A program made the position numbers and the translations under genes. A stretch of 64,000 nt of DNA from Acidobacteriota bacterium. GTDB lineage: Bacteria; Acidobacteriota; Terriglobia; Bryobacterales; Bryobacteraceae. The stretch is taken from NCBI GenBank assembly GCA_029776225.1, contig JAKOTR010000053.1, forward strand, positions 575,694 to 639,693. Direction: 5' to 3'. Positions 42,351 to 51,087 of this stretch are shown here, one piece after another (within the stretch, counting starts at the first letter, position 1; the number at the start of each line of letters is the position of its first letter). The notes under the pieces were generated by a model. The model worked only from the letters and a program-made list of their open reading frames with translations, was not told the origin of the DNA and did no database searches.

Positions 42351-45107
42351 ATGCGTAAATGGTGCCATGCCCTGGTGGACCGCTGCGTCGCCGCAGTGTT
42401 CCTTGTCGGCATGGACAGCCGGATCCGGGAGTGCAACCCCGCCCTAGCCCGGATTCTGGGTTATTCGTCACCGCGGGAAGTTGTCGATCAGCCCCCGTGG
42501 GAGTGCGATGCCGGCAGCGGAGCGGAGGACCTCGCGGCCTGCCTGCTGCGCCACGCGGGCGCCGGGGCGTTCGACCTCCGCCTGAAATCCGCGTCGGGCG
42601 CCAGCGTGTGGCTGCTGGCCACGGCCGCCACCGTCGAGGACAACGGTTCCGTACTGGCGACCGCCGTCGACGTCACCGAAGTCCGGCTGGCCCGCTCGAC
42701 GCTGGCCCGGCTCCGCCGCGTCCGCGCGATGACGGCTGAGTTGCATCGCTCGCTTGTCGCTTCCATGGACAGGCCCCGCCTGATGCAGCAGGCTTGCCGC
42801 GCGGCTGTTCGCAACGGCGGTTTTCAGAAGGCGTGCATCGAACTTTTCGGCGGCGCAAATGGCATCTTCGAGCCGGCTTCCTATGTGGAAACCGAGGAAG
42901 GCTTTTCGGCCTCTACGCCCGGAACCGAATGCCCGGAGGCGCTCTTGCTGCGCGAGGGCCGGCCCTATATTTGCCAGGACATTGCCCGCGGGCCCGCCAG
43001 CGAGCCGTTCCGCAGCGATGCCCTGCGAACCGGCCTCCGCTCCGCCGCCGCATTTCCTCTCCACGTTGGCGGCAAGGTGGCCGGCGGGTTCTGGGTGTTT
43101 TCCTCCGAGGCGGAAATTTTCGACTCCGACCTCACGGACGCTTTGAAGGAGTTTGCCAGCCACGTAGGATGCTGCCTGGAAGTTCGCGACAATATTCAAC
43201 ATGCTGTTGACCGCGCGGAGGCCCGGTTCTGGGAACTGATCGAGGCGGTGCCGGACGCCATTCTCGAGACGGACGCCCACGGGAACATTCTTCTCGCCAA
43301 CGCCGCCGCGGAAGCCATGTTCGGCTACACCCGTGACGAACTGCGCGGCCGGAACACGGAAATGCTCGTTGCAGAGCACCAGCGTGCCGAACGGGCAAAG
43401 TTTCGCGCCGAATTCGCCACCAGTCCGGCGAAGCGGGTTTTTGGGCCGGAGGAAGGAGTCATCGCGCGGCGGAAGGATGGGACCGAGTTTCCCTGCGAGG
43501 TCAGCCTCACTCCGGTGGAATCCCGGCAAGGCAACCTGGTCACCTGCATCGTCCGCGATATCACCCATCGCCTGGAGGCCGAGCGCGCCCTCCGCGAGTC
43601 CAGCAGCCAGGTCACCAGCATCCTGGAGAGCATCACCGACGGATTTTTCGCCCTCGACCGCGAGTGGCGGTTCACTTACGTGAATGGCAAAGCGGAACAA
43701 ATCCTGGGGAGGGCGCGGTCGGACCTGATCGGCCGCGTCATTTGGGAGGAATTCCCCGAGCAGTCCAAATCTGTCTTTTTCGAGGAGTACCGCAGGGCCA
43801 TGACGGAGAAAACGCCGGTCAGGTTCTCGGCGATTTTTCCGCCCGCGGGCATCTGGGCCGAATGCCACGCTTACCCTTCGGAGAACGGCCTTTCGGTTTA
43901 TTTCCAGGACATTACCGAGCGAAAACAGTTGGAAAGCCGCATCCAGCAGTCCGCGAAACTGGAAGCGCTGGGAAGGCTGGCCGGCGGCGTCGCTCACGAT
44001 TTCAACAACCTGCTGACGATTATCGGCGGCTACGCCAATATGATTCTGGAATCCCCCACCTGCTGCGGTTCCATCCGCGAGGATGTGGCCACGATCCTTG
44101 ACGCCGCCAACCGCGCCTCCACCCTCACCAGGCAGTTGCTGGCGTTCAGCCGGCGCCAGATGGTGCGGCCCATGCTGCTGAATCTGAACCGCGCCGTGCA
44201 GCGGATGGAAAAGATGCTCCGCCGCCTGATCCGGGAGGATATTGAACTGGTTCTGGCGCTGGAACCGGGTTTGGATCCGGTCAAGATCGATCCCGGCCAG
44301 CTCGAGCAGGTGATCATGAACCTGGTGGTGAACGCACGGGATGCAATGCCGCATGGCGGGCGGCTCACAATCCGCACTGCGAAGGCCGAACTGACGGGCT
44401 CCGGCCATGGGGCCGGTCCTGAACTCCCCCCGGGGCGTTACGTCGTCCTGTCGGTGGCGGACATGGGAGTCGGGATGGACCCGGCGGTTCTCAGCCACAT
44501 TTTCGAACCATTTTTTACGACCAAGACCAAGGGCAAAGGCACGGGCTTGGGGCTGGCCACGGTGTACGGCATTGTTAAGCAGAACGGCGGCGATATCCTG
44601 GTCGATACGGAACCGGGCAAAGGGAGCACCTTCCGGATCTACTTTCCGTGCGCAAAGCGAACGAAAAACGCAGGCCACGCGGAGAGGAAAACCCGCCGGT
44701 CCTGTCCCAGCAACGAGACCATACTGCTGGTGGAGGATGAGCCGGCTGTCCGAAAACTGGCCTCCGAGATGCTCCGCTCCCAGGGATACAGAATTCTGGA
44801 GGCGGGCGGCGCCGGCGAGGCTCTCCGCATCTGGCAGGAATCGGCCGCCTCGGTGGACCTGCTGCTGACCGACGTGATTATGCCGCAGATGAACGGTCCC
44901 CAGTTGGCCAGGAAGCTGACCGCCGAGCGTCCGGAACTGCCGGTTCTGTACATGTCCGGGTACACCGACGACGTGCTTGCGAGGCACGGCATCGCCGGCA
45001 ACGATGAAACCCTGCTCCAGAAGCCGTTCACGCTCAAGACTCTGACCGCCAAGGTCCGCAGACTTCTCGATAACCGCCCCGAGCCGGACGAGCATTCAGA
45101 CCGCTAA
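42351..45107 (+). CDS. Hybrid sensor histidine kinase: PAS-GAF-PAS-PAS-HisKA-HATPase-REC
   Basis: The 918-residue kinase is a paralogue of the upstream one in its core. An N-terminal PAS-like domain (about 5-110) is followed by a GAF-like domain (about 125-275), two PAS domains (about 285-400 and 410-525), then HisKA (GRLAGGVAHDFNNLLTIIGGYANM), HATPase (NLVVNARDAMPHGG, GKGTGLGLATVYGIV) and a receiver (LLLTDVIMPQMNG) ending near residue 908. No membrane helix is present. ATG 42351 has no clear Shine-Dalgarno and may be coupled to the first kinase. Both kinases end in a receiver that needs an external Hpt or regulator. Confidence 0.9.
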   Translation: MRKWCHALVDRCVAAVFLVGMDSRIRECNPALARILGYSSPREVVDQPPWECDAGSGAEDLAACLLRHAGAGAFDLRLKSASGASVWLLATAATVEDNGSVLATAVDVTEVRLARSTLARLRRVRAMTAELHRSLVASMDRPRLMQQACRAAVRNGGFQKACIELFGGANGIFEPASYVETEEGFSASTPGTECPEALLLREGRPYICQDIARGPASEPFRSDALRTGLRSAAAFPLHVGGKVAGGFWVFSSEAEIFDSDLTDALKEFASHVGCCLEVRDNIQHAVDRAEARFWELIEAVPDAILETDAHGNILLANAAAEAMFGYTRDELRGRNTEMLVAEHQRAERAKFRAEFATSPAKRVFGPEEGVIARRKDGTEFPCEVSLTPVESRQGNLVTCIVRDITHRLEAERALRESSSQVTSILESITDGFFALDREWRFTYVNGKAEQILGRARSDLIGRVIWEEFPEQSKSVFFEEYRRAMTEKTPVRFSAIFPPAGIWAECHAYPSENGLSVYFQDITERKQLESRIQQSAKLEALGRLAGGVAHDFNNLLTIIGGYANMILESPTCCGSIREDVATILDAANRASTLTRQLLAFSRRQMVRPMLLNLNRAVQRMEKMLRRLIREDIELVLALEPGLDPVKIDPGQLEQVIMNLVVNARDAMPHGGRLTIRTAKAELTGSGHGAGPELPPGRYVVLSVADMGVGMDPAVLSHIFEPFFTTKTKGKGTGLGLATVYGIVKQNGGDILVDTEPGKGSTFRIYFPCAKRTKNAGHAERKTRRSCPSNETILLVEDEPAVRKLASEMLRSQGYRILEAGGAGEALRIWQESAASVDLLLTDVIMPQMNGPQLARKLTAERPELPVLYMSGYTDDVLARHGIAGNDETLLQKPFTLKTLTAKVRRLLDNRPEPDEHSDR

Positions 45108-45151
45108 GGCATCGCGCCCATCGCGAAATTTACTTGCGCAGCCGTCCAACT

Positions 45152-45196
45152 CACCCCCATAATTGAATTAACACTTGCGAAAATTGGGGTCTTTTT
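45152..45196 (+). terminator. Possible intrinsic terminator after the kinase pair
   Basis: CCCCATAATT and AAATTGGGG can pair around an AT-rich loop, followed by TCTTTTT (45190-45196). It lies 45 bases after the kinase stop and just before the ribosome-binding site of the next small gene, so it may act as an attenuator for it. Confidence 0.4.
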
Positions 45197-45209
45197 CCAG
45201 GAGGTACTT

Positions 45210-45368
45210 GTGAGGGAGCTATGGAATCGACTGGCCGTCCTGTGGTGTAACTTCGCGCACCCTGCTCCGAGCTGGCCCACAAACGGGCACTATCATTGCC
45301 CGCGTTGCCGGCGCGTATATCCGGTTCCGTGGGCGGTGCCGCGCACCAGGCGCTCATATCAACGCTGA
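45210..45368 (+). CDS. 52-residue zinc-ribbon-like small protein
   Basis: A GTG at 45210 with a strong AGGAGG five bases upstream opens a 52-codon frame ending TGA at 45368. The product (MRELWNRLAVLWCNFAHPAP, then HYHCPRCRRVYPVPW) has Cys13, His17, Cys30 and Cys33, a spacing suited to one zinc ion, and many Trp, Pro and Arg residues. I do not recognise a named family. The ribosome-binding site and the ordered Cys/His pattern argue that it is real, although it is short. It lies between the kinase pair and a candidate small RNA; a terminator-like hairpin just upstream suggests conditional expression. Confidence 0.65.
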   Translation: MRELWNRLAVLWCNFAHPAPSWPTNGHYHCPRCRRVYPVPWAVPRTRRSYQR

Positions 45369-45440
45369 GACCGCCCCTGTCGAACGGCATCCAGAAGCCG
45401 TTTAACCCGGGAAAAGGGTTTATCTGCCCGAAAAGAGTAC

Positions 45441-45468
45441 TTTACTATCCGCGAAATTAAGCTATAAT
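45441..45468 (+). promoter_or_regulatory. Sigma-70-like promoter
   Basis: A perfect -10 TATAAT (45463-45468) is preceded, with a 16-base spacer, by TTTACT (45441-45446), four of six matches to TTGACA. It is the clearest housekeeping promoter in the window and points at the hairpin-rich non-coding stretch that follows. Confidence 0.6.
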
Positions 45469-45474
45469 ACAACA

Positions 45475-45565
45475 CAAACTCATAGCATCCCCGGCGGCGA
45501 GCCCCTACTCGCCGCCAACCCCTGTGAGTCAAGCCCCGAGCCCCAGACTCGGGGCTTTCCACTTA
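45475..45565 (+). ncRNA. Candidate small RNA (or structured leader) with two perfect hairpins
   Basis: Transcription from the promoter at 45463 would produce a short RNA without an open frame. It contains two perfect stem-loops: GGCGGCGAG/CTCGCCGCC (45493-45516, six-base loop) and AAGCCCCGAG/CTCGGGGCTT (45531-45557, seven-base loop). The second is followed by a pyrimidine-rich stretch (TCCACTTATTCC) and could terminate, giving an RNA of about 85-90 bases. Otherwise it is the 5' leader of the Dabb gene that starts at 45623. The loops share the sequence GAGCCCC, suggesting related or duplicated elements. No known family is recognised. Confidence 0.5.
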
Positions 45566-45622
45566 TTCCACCTATCCGGTCCAGTAACCTGATAAAATTG
45601 TCTGCAACCTCGGAGGTACTCA

Positions 45623-46072
45623 ATGCGAAGACTCATTGCTCGTTGCACAATCGGCCTTGCCGCCGCGTTCCTGCTTGCCGGCAGCGGCCTGGCCGGAGAA
45701 AAAAAGCTGATGCACTGCTTCTACTTCACGCCCGTTAAGACCGCGACCGAAGCCGACTGGCAGGCGTTTTTCAAAGCTACCGACGATCTTCCCAACCAGA
45801 TTCCCGGGTTGAGCCGCGTGTGGTACGGCAAGCTCCGCCGCAATCTGGTTGTGTTCAACCCCGATGGCGAAACCAGGAAGAAAGCGGCCGCCGGTGGGAC
45901 CGTCACCGGTCAGGTTACGCAGGTGGTCCGTGAGTTCGGCGTCTGCATGGAACTGGCGGACGAGGCGGCGCTGAACGCATACGCGAAGCATCCGGCCCAC
46001 ACTAAGTGGAATGAAATCTACTCGAAAGTCCGGGAGCCCGGCACAACCACCATGGACATCCTGGGGCAGTAA
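45623..46072 (+). CDS. Secreted Dabb (stress-response A/B barrel) domain protein
   Basis: The 149-residue product has a signal peptide (MRRLIARCTIGLAAAFLLAGSGLAG) and a Dabb-type ferredoxin-like fold. It shows LMHCFYFTPVKTATEADWQAFFKATDDLPNQIPGLSRVWYG, then FGVCMELADEAALNAYAKHPAHTKWNEIYSKVREPGTTTMDILG with the characteristic Y..HP.H. Dabb proteins form dimeric barrels of varied function, some catalytic. An exported one is common in planctomycete and acidobacterial genomes, with no assigned role. Shine-Dalgarno CGGAGG precedes the ATG by about seven bases. A strong terminator follows. Confidence 0.8.
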   Translation: MRRLIARCTIGLAAAFLLAGSGLAGEKKLMHCFYFTPVKTATEADWQAFFKATDDLPNQIPGLSRVWYGKLRRNLVVFNPDGETRKKAAAGGTVTGQVTQVVREFGVCMELADEAALNAYAKHPAHTKWNEIYSKVREPGTTTMDILGQ

Positions 46073-46087
46073 GTTTTGACGCCAAAG

Positions 46088-46124
46088 AGGCGCCGCCTGT
46101 GGCTGCGGCGCCTAATTTTGTTTT
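46088..46124 (+). terminator. Intrinsic terminator after the Dabb gene
   Basis: Nine-bp stem AGGCGCCGC (46088-46096) with GCGGCGCCT (46105-46113), eight-base loop, then AATTTTGTTTT. It begins 16 bases after the stop codon. Confidence 0.85.
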
Positions 46125-46223
46125 CGCACATTCGGGTATAAGAATCTTCTTTGTCGAATCCACGAAATCGGGATTCGCAACCAGGCTGCCTCCCGGGAGG
46201 CATTCCCGTCTAAGCCGATATAA

Positions 46224-47408
46224 TTGTATTTGTTCCAGACTATAAACCCGCCCGGGGTGAGGAGAGCCGGGCGGTTCAGCCTTTTTTCTCTCATCCTGCT
46301 TTCGGCCGGTCACTTCAGCGTGGACCTGTACTCGGGCGCGCTGGGAGCGCTTCAACCGCTGCTCGTGAAGCGCTTCGGCATGAGCCTCGCGGAAGCGGGT
46401 TTGTTGGGCGGCTTGCTGGTGTGCTCTTCGTCCCTCATGCAGCCGCTCTATGGGTATCTTTCGGACCGCTTTCACACAAGGCTGTTCGCCGCACTCGGGC
46501 CGCGCATCGCGGGCCTGTTCATCTCTTCTCTCGGACTGGCCCCGAGCTACGGTTGGCTGCTGCTGATGGTTGCGCTCGGAGGCGCGGGAATCGCCGCCTT
46601 CCACCCGCAGGCGTCCGTGTGGGCAACGCACGGCTTGGAAGGAAAGCGCGGCCGCGCCATGGCCATCTTCATCAGTGCCGGCACTCTTGGGTTCGCCTGT
46701 GGTCCGCTGTGCTTTTCCGCGGTAACCGGGCTGTTCGGCCTGCGGGGGACGATCTGGGCCGCGATTCCGGGGCTGCTCGTCTGCGTGCTGTTGATCGCTA
46801 CTCTCCCGGAAGCCGGCGCGCACAAGCCGAAAACGGAATCGGGGTCCGACTGGCGTGCCCTTCGCGCGGTCTGGAAACCGCTCGCGATCCTCTATAGTCT
46901 GGTGTTTATCCGATCGATCGTACAGGTTACTTACGCCCAGATGATCCCGCTCTACCTTACGCTAGAGCGCGGATATTCGGTCGGTTCGGCGAGCGTCACC
47001 CTGTCGCTGTTCCTTGCCTTCGGGGCGTTCGGCGGGTTCGTGGGCGGGCATTTGTCGGACCGTTTCGGCGGCAAGCCGGTTATTGTGGTTTCGATGATCG
47101 CTTCCGTGCCCTTGTTGATGCTGTTCTTTCTGACCCGTGGGTTCGTCTCCGCCGCGGGACTGCTGCTGGGCGGGTTGATTCTTCTGTTCACCATTCCAGT
47201 GAACGTGGTGATGGCTCAAGATCTGGTTCCGTCGCAGGCCGGCACGATCTCGGCCCTGATGATGGGCTTTGCGTGGGGCTCGGCGGGACTCGTCTTCATC
47301 CCGCTGACGGGCTGGATGGCCGATGTGGTTTCCATGCACAATGCGCTGCTGGCTCTGTTGGTGTTTCCGCTGATTGGTTTTGTGTTGAGCCTGAGGTTGC
47401 CGAAATGA
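46224..47408 (+). CDS. MFS exporter, fosmidomycin-resistance (Fsr)-like
   Basis: The product is up to 394 residues with about 12 hydrophobic helices. Family features are [41 protein letters not shown] near the start, [11 protein letters not shown] near 72, [13 protein letters not shown] near 125, and [14 protein letters not shown] near 275. This is the Fsr branch of drug:proton antiporters. The start is unsure: TTG 46224 or GTG 46257. The gene overlaps queC by four bases (ATGA), so it may belong functionally with queuosine metabolism, for example export or uptake of a deazapurine, although this is inference. Confidence 0.8.
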   Translation: MYLFQTINPPGVRRAGRFSLFSLILLSAGHFSVDLYSGALGALQPLLVKRFGMSLAEAGLLGGLLVCSSSLMQPLYGYLSDRFHTRLFAALGPRIAGLFISSLGLAPSYGWLLLMVALGGAGIAAFHPQASVWATHGLEGKRGRAMAIFISAGTLGFACGPLCFSAVTGLFGLRGTIWAAIPGLLVCVLLIATLPEAGAHKPKTESGSDWRALRAVWKPLAILYSLVFIRSIVQVTYAQMIPLYLTLERGYSVGSASVTLSLFLAFGAFGGFVGGHLSDRFGGKPVIVVSMIASVPLLMLFFLTRGFVSAAGLLLGGLILLFTIPVNVVMAQDLVPSQAGTISALMMGFAWGSAGLVFIPLTGWMADVVSMHNALLALLVFPLIGFVLSLRLPK

Positions 47409-48094
47409 GTTCGAAAGCTGTTTGTCTCCTGAGCGGAGGTCTGGATTCCGCGACTGCCCTCGCCTGCGCGCGCCGCGATGGGTTTGAGTGCTATGCGCTG
47501 TCGTTCGACTACGGCCAGCGGCATCGCGTGGAACTGGACGCGGCCGCGCGCGTTGCGAAAGCTCTGGGTGCTGCGCGGCATTTAGTCATTCCCGTGGAGC
47601 TGCGGGCGTTCGGCGGCTCGGCCCTTACCGCCGATATTCCCGTGCCAAAGAACCGCAGCGCCGAGGAGATGGAACGCGGCATCCCGATCACCTACGTTCC
47701 AGCGCGCAACACCGTGTTTCTGTCTTACGCACTGGCGTGGGCGGAGACGCTCGAGGCTTCGGACATTTTCATCGGCGTCAACGCAATCGATTATTCGGGA
47801 TACCCGGATTGCCGCCCGGAATACATCGAGGCGTTCGAGCGGATGGCCAACCTGGCCACGCGCGTGGGCGTCGAGGGACGGACGCGAATCAAAATTCACA
47901 CGCCGCTGATGCGCCTCACAAAAGCCGAAATCGTCAAGCTGGGACGCGATTTGGGCGTCGATTTCAGCCTGACCTGGAGCTGCTACGACCCCGGCGCGGG
48001 AAACACCCCGTGCGGCGCCTGCGACTCGTGCCTGCTCAGGCGAAAGGGCTTTGAAGAGGCCGGGGTGACGGATCCGCTGGCGAGTTTGCCGTGA
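47405..48094 (+). CDS. queC: 7-cyano-7-deazaguanine synthase
   Basis: The 229-residue enzyme converts 7-carboxy-7-deazaguanine to preQ0 with ATP and ammonia. It has the ATP-pyrophosphatase loop [15 protein letters not shown] at residues 8-22, [11 protein letters not shown] near 38, [18 protein letters not shown] near 100, [21 protein letters not shown] near 125, and the zinc-binding [24 protein letters not shown] near 195-215. ATG 47405 overlaps the MFS stop. A longer in-frame extension to 47273 lies inside the MFS gene and is rejected. It overlaps queE by four bases. Confidence 0.95.
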   Translation: MSSKAVCLLSGGLDSATALACARRDGFECYALSFDYGQRHRVELDAAARVAKALGAARHLVIPVELRAFGGSALTADIPVPKNRSAEEMERGIPITYVPARNTVFLSYALAWAETLEASDIFIGVNAIDYSGYPDCRPEYIEAFERMANLATRVGVEGRTRIKIHTPLMRLTKAEIVKLGRDLGVDFSLTWSCYDPGAGNTPCGACDSCLLRRKGFEEAGVTDPLASLP

Positions 48095-48768
48095 AAATCG
48101 CCGAGATCTTTTACAGCGTGCAGGGCGAAGGCGGGCTGGTAGGCGTGCCGTCCGTGTTTGTCCGAACGAGCGGCTGCAACCTGCGGTGCGTGTGGTGCGA
48201 CACGCCGTATGCATCCTGGCATCCCGAAGGCCGCGACTACACGCCGGGTGAAATCCTGGAGGAGGCGGCGAAGCACCCCGCCCGTCACGTGGTTGTGACA
48301 GGCGGAGAACCGATGATCGCGCGGGGGATCGTCGAACTCACCGAAGGGTTCCGCCGCATGGGGCTGCACATCACCATCGAGACGGCGGGCACGGTGTTTG
48401 CCCCGGTTGCGTGCGATCTGATGAGCATCAGCCCCAAGCTGTCGAACTCGGCGCCTGTGGGAGATCCTTACTGGGAAGCACGGCACAACCGCCTGCGCAT
48501 CCAACCGGCGATTCTCAAGCAGCTCATGGGAATTTCGGACTACCAGCTCAAGTTCGTTGTCAACCGGCCTGAGGATTTGGAAGAAATCCGGCCGCTTGTC
48601 GCCGAGCTGGGTGCGGACCTCGGCAAGGTTTTCCTGATGCCCGAAGGGCGCGAGCCGGAAGTGCTGCGCGAGCGCGGCGCGTGGATTGTCGAGATCTGCA
48701 AGCGGGAGGGCTACCGGTTCAGCCCGCGGCTCCATATCGAGCTGTACGGCGACCGGCGCGGGGTGTGA
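48091..48768 (+). CDS. queE: 7-carboxy-7-deazaguanine synthase (radical SAM)
   Basis: This 225-residue radical SAM enzyme rearranges 6-carboxytetrahydropterin to 7-carboxy-7-deazaguanine. It shows [36 protein letters not shown] with the CxxxCxxC cluster motif, [10 protein letters not shown] near 70 and ETAGT near 98. The start is GTG overlapping the queC stop (GTGA). The QueD enzyme that makes its substrate, and QueF, are not in this cluster. Confidence 0.95.
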   Translation: MKIAEIFYSVQGEGGLVGVPSVFVRTSGCNLRCVWCDTPYASWHPEGRDYTPGEILEEAAKHPARHVVVTGGEPMIARGIVELTEGFRRMGLHITIETAGTVFAPVACDLMSISPKLSNSAPVGDPYWEARHNRLRIQPAILKQLMGISDYQLKFVVNRPEDLEEIRPLVAELGADLGKVFLMPEGREPEVLRERGAWIVEICKREGYRFSPRLHIELYGDRRGV

Positions 48769-48769
48769 G

Positions 48770-49828
48770 GTGCGCTCGGAGGAGGTAAAGCGGCTGGCGC
48801 GGGAGTGCGGCTTCGAGCTTGCGGGCGTGGCGCGCGCCGAGCCGGCACGGGAGGCTGCCTGGTTCCAGGAGTGGGTCCGGGCGGGGATGGCCGGCGAAAT
48901 GCGCTACCTCACGGACCATCGCGCGGAGCTTCGCAACGACCCACGCACGCTGCTGCCTTCCGCCCGCTCCATCATCTGCACCGGCAAGCTCTACAATGGC
49001 CCGCAGCCCTACTCGACCCGGTTTAACGACGGCGAGCGGGCGTGGATCTCGCGCTACGCCTGGGGGGAGGACTATCACGGCATCCTGCGCGAGGGCCTGC
49101 AACGCCTCGCCGCCCGCATCGAGGCTGAAGCCGGACCGTTCGAATGGAAGATCTGCGTGGACACGGCGCCGCTGCTGGAGCGGGTCTATGCGCGGCAAGC
49201 GGGGCTGGGATGGATCGGCAGGAACACCTGCCTGATCCATGAGGGTCAGGGATCGTGGTTTTTCCTGGGCGAGCTGCTGGTATCGCTGGAACTCGAACCG
49301 GACACGCCGCCGCCGGACCGCTGCGGCACCTGCATGCGCTGCATCGAGGCTTGCCCCACCCAGGCGATTGTCCGCACCGGTAAGCCGGAGCCGGCCTGGG
49401 CGCTCGATGCACGCCGCTGCATCTCCTACTTCACGATTGAACTGCGCAGCGCCGTGCCGGAAGAGCACCGGGCGGGCATCGGCAATCACGTGTTCGGCTG
49501 CGATATCTGCCAGGACGTCTGCCCCTGGAACCGCAAAGCCCTGGTCACGGCCGATCCGGCGTTCGCCCCCCGCGAGATGGCGCCACCGCTTGAAAAGCTG
49601 GCCAGGCTGGAGGAGCGGGAGTTCCGGGAGATGTTCCGCGGAACGCCAGTGACCCGGGCGCGGTATGCGGGATTCCTGCGCAACGTGGCGATCGCGATGG
49701 GCAACAGCGGCGCCGAAAAATTTCGCGAACCGCTGGAGGCGCTGGCGCGGCATCCCGAACCGCTGGTGCGCGAACACGCCACTTGGGCGCTGAACAGGCT
49801 GGCGGCTCGCACCGCGTCCCGGAGCTAG
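48770..49828 (+). CDS. queG: Epoxyqueuosine reductase (Fe-S, cobalamin-dependent)
   Basis: The 352-residue enzyme performs the last step of queuosine synthesis in tRNA. It has KRLARECGFELAGVARAEP at the start, GWIGRNTCLIHEGQGSWFFLGELL near 145, and two 4Fe-4S motifs (CGTCMRCIEACPTQAI near 185 and CDICQDVCPWNRKA near 243). The C-terminal end has HEAT-like repeats (FLRNVAIAMGNSG). GTG 48770 is chosen because it directly follows the queE stop; a longer frame from 48686 would lie inside queE. With queC and queE it forms a coupled operon. Confidence 0.93.
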   Translation: MRSEEVKRLARECGFELAGVARAEPAREAAWFQEWVRAGMAGEMRYLTDHRAELRNDPRTLLPSARSIICTGKLYNGPQPYSTRFNDGERAWISRYAWGEDYHGILREGLQRLAARIEAEAGPFEWKICVDTAPLLERVYARQAGLGWIGRNTCLIHEGQGSWFFLGELLVSLELEPDTPPPDRCGTCMRCIEACPTQAIVRTGKPEPAWALDARRCISYFTIELRSAVPEEHRAGIGNHVFGCDICQDVCPWNRKALVTADPAFAPREMAPPLEKLARLEEREFREMFRGTPVTRARYAGFLRNVAIAMGNSGAEKFREPLEALARHPEPLVREHATWALNRLAARTASRS

Positions 49829-49855
49829 CCCAGGCGGGCCGGGCGTCGTCGCGCC

Positions 49856-50860
49856 CTATACGTGCGCCTTGAAGGAGAAGAAGCCGCGCACGTTCTCCTG
49901 GAGCAACTGCGGGAAGGTCTTGTCCAGGTAAGAACGTATGGACACGTAGCACTGGTCGCAGGTGTTGTGCGCGGTGAACTCACTGATCATCCGCGACCGT
50001 TGTTCGAGCGGATACTGCTTGAACTGCATGGAGCAAGGCTGAAGCGAGCCGTCCGCCCTCACCACGAGGAACCGCAAGCCGGCCGTGCACCCCGGAGCGC
50101 CGCCTTGCTCGAAATAGCGGCGGGTGGCGTCAAGCGTGCTCCGCGAGTTGACGATCCAGTTGGTGCTGTCGCGCCTGGCCTCGACCCGGTCCAATTCGCG
50201 GTTGAGAACCGCAATTTGCTCGGGCGAAGCAGGCATGTAATCGCGGCACCCGGTTCTGCGGGCCGAGTAGGCGCTGTAACAGATATTCACGCCCCACTCA
50301 CGGGCTTTGTCGGCGATGGCGTTGATCTCGTGCAGGTTCAGGCTGGTGATGCAAGTGTTGAGAACGATGTCGTCGTGGCCCAGCGCGGCCAGCCGCGGAA
50401 TGATGCGGCTCAAGTGCTCGTAAAGGCCGGGCAGACAACGGAACTCGTCGTGCCGCTCATCGGGGAAATCCAGGCTCACGGAGAACTGGTCCACCCCCAC
50501 CTCGCGCAGCTCGAGGTAACGTTCCTCGGTCATCTCGGACCAGTTGGAGACCAGGATCGTGTAGGGAAGTTTAGAGCCCCCTTTTATGTTGCGGACGATG
50601 TCGGTCAGATCCGGGCGCAGCAGCGGCTCGCCCCCCGAGACCTGCACCACGCACGGATTCAGCGCCTTGGTGTAGCGCCGGTAGTCGGCCGGCTTCATAT
50701 TGCGGGAATCGTCCTTCGGGCCGCCGTGGTCGCAGTGTTTGCACCAGCAGGTGCAGGAATCGGTTACCTCGAATGAAACGACGATCGGACGCTCGGTCAC
50801 CCAGTTCAGGGAGCCCCTTCCAATGATTCTTAGCGACTCGACGAGGGGAACCTTGCGCAT
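49856..50860 (-). CDS. Radical SAM protein with SPASM-like C-terminal cysteines
   Basis: The 334-residue protein has the cluster motif C-x3-C-x2-C (CTCWCKHC near residue 36), then VVQVSGGEPLLRPDL near 70 and SVSLDFPDERHDEF near 125. C-terminal cysteines CTAGLRFLVVRADGSLQPCS near 258 and CDQCY near 300 suggest a second Fe-S cluster as in SPASM/Twitch enzymes. It belongs to the MoaA/PqqE-like superfamily; the substrate is unknown. No precursor peptide gene is seen nearby. It is convergent with queG and stands alone. Confidence 0.82.
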   Translation of the reverse strand: MRKVPLVESLRIIGRGSLNWVTERPIVVSFEVTDSCTCWCKHCDHGGPKDDSRNMKPADYRRYTKALNPCVVQVSGGEPLLRPDLTDIVRNIKGGSKLPYTILVSNWSEMTEERYLELREVGVDQFSVSLDFPDERHDEFRCLPGLYEHLSRIIPRLAALGHDDIVLNTCITSLNLHEINAIADKAREWGVNICYSAYSARRTGCRDYMPASPEQIAVLNRELDRVEARRDSTNWIVNSRSTLDATRRYFEQGGAPGCTAGLRFLVVRADGSLQPCSMQFKQYPLEQRSRMISEFTAHNTCDQCYVSIRSYLDKTFPQLLQENVRGFFSFKAHV

Positions 50861-50929
50861 ATCCGCCTAAACGGTTTATTAGAGCACAGGATAGGGGATT
50901 TTACGATCCGCAATGCCTGTTTGGCGCAT

Positions 50930-51087
50930 TTTTTGAGTCCAACGGGGAAAAAGGGGCTGCCAATAGGAGGCTCCCCGGCCGCCTATGGCTGCTTGGGCTC
51001 TTCAGGACTTTTTGAGTCCAACGGCGAAAAAGAGGCGGCCAAAAGGCGGCTCCCCTGCCGCCTACGGCTTCTTGGGCTCCTCAGGCT
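50930..51087. repeat. 79-bp tandem duplication covering a gene end and its terminator
   Basis: Copy 1 (50930-51008) and copy 2 (51009-51087) both begin TTTTTGAGTCCAACGG and are roughly 85-90 percent identical. Copy 2 includes the last codons and stop of the LolA-like gene on the minus strand plus its terminator hairpin. Copy 1 is an untranslated duplicate that still encodes the same residues (PEEPKQP and a stop) and a weaker hairpin (50964-50985). Confidence 0.85.
51041..51062 (-). terminator. Terminator of the LolA-like gene
   Basis: GGCGGC (51045-51050) pairs with GCCGCC (51057-51062) around a six-base loop; on the minus strand it is followed by TTTT and a later CTTTTT. It sits immediately after the stop codon. 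Confidence 0.6.

Noticed and set aside
42468..45095. 875-codon open frame antisense to the second hybrid kinase
   Set aside because: The plus strand encodes clear PAS, GAF, HisKA and receiver motifs; the antisense product has no motif and arises from codon bias.
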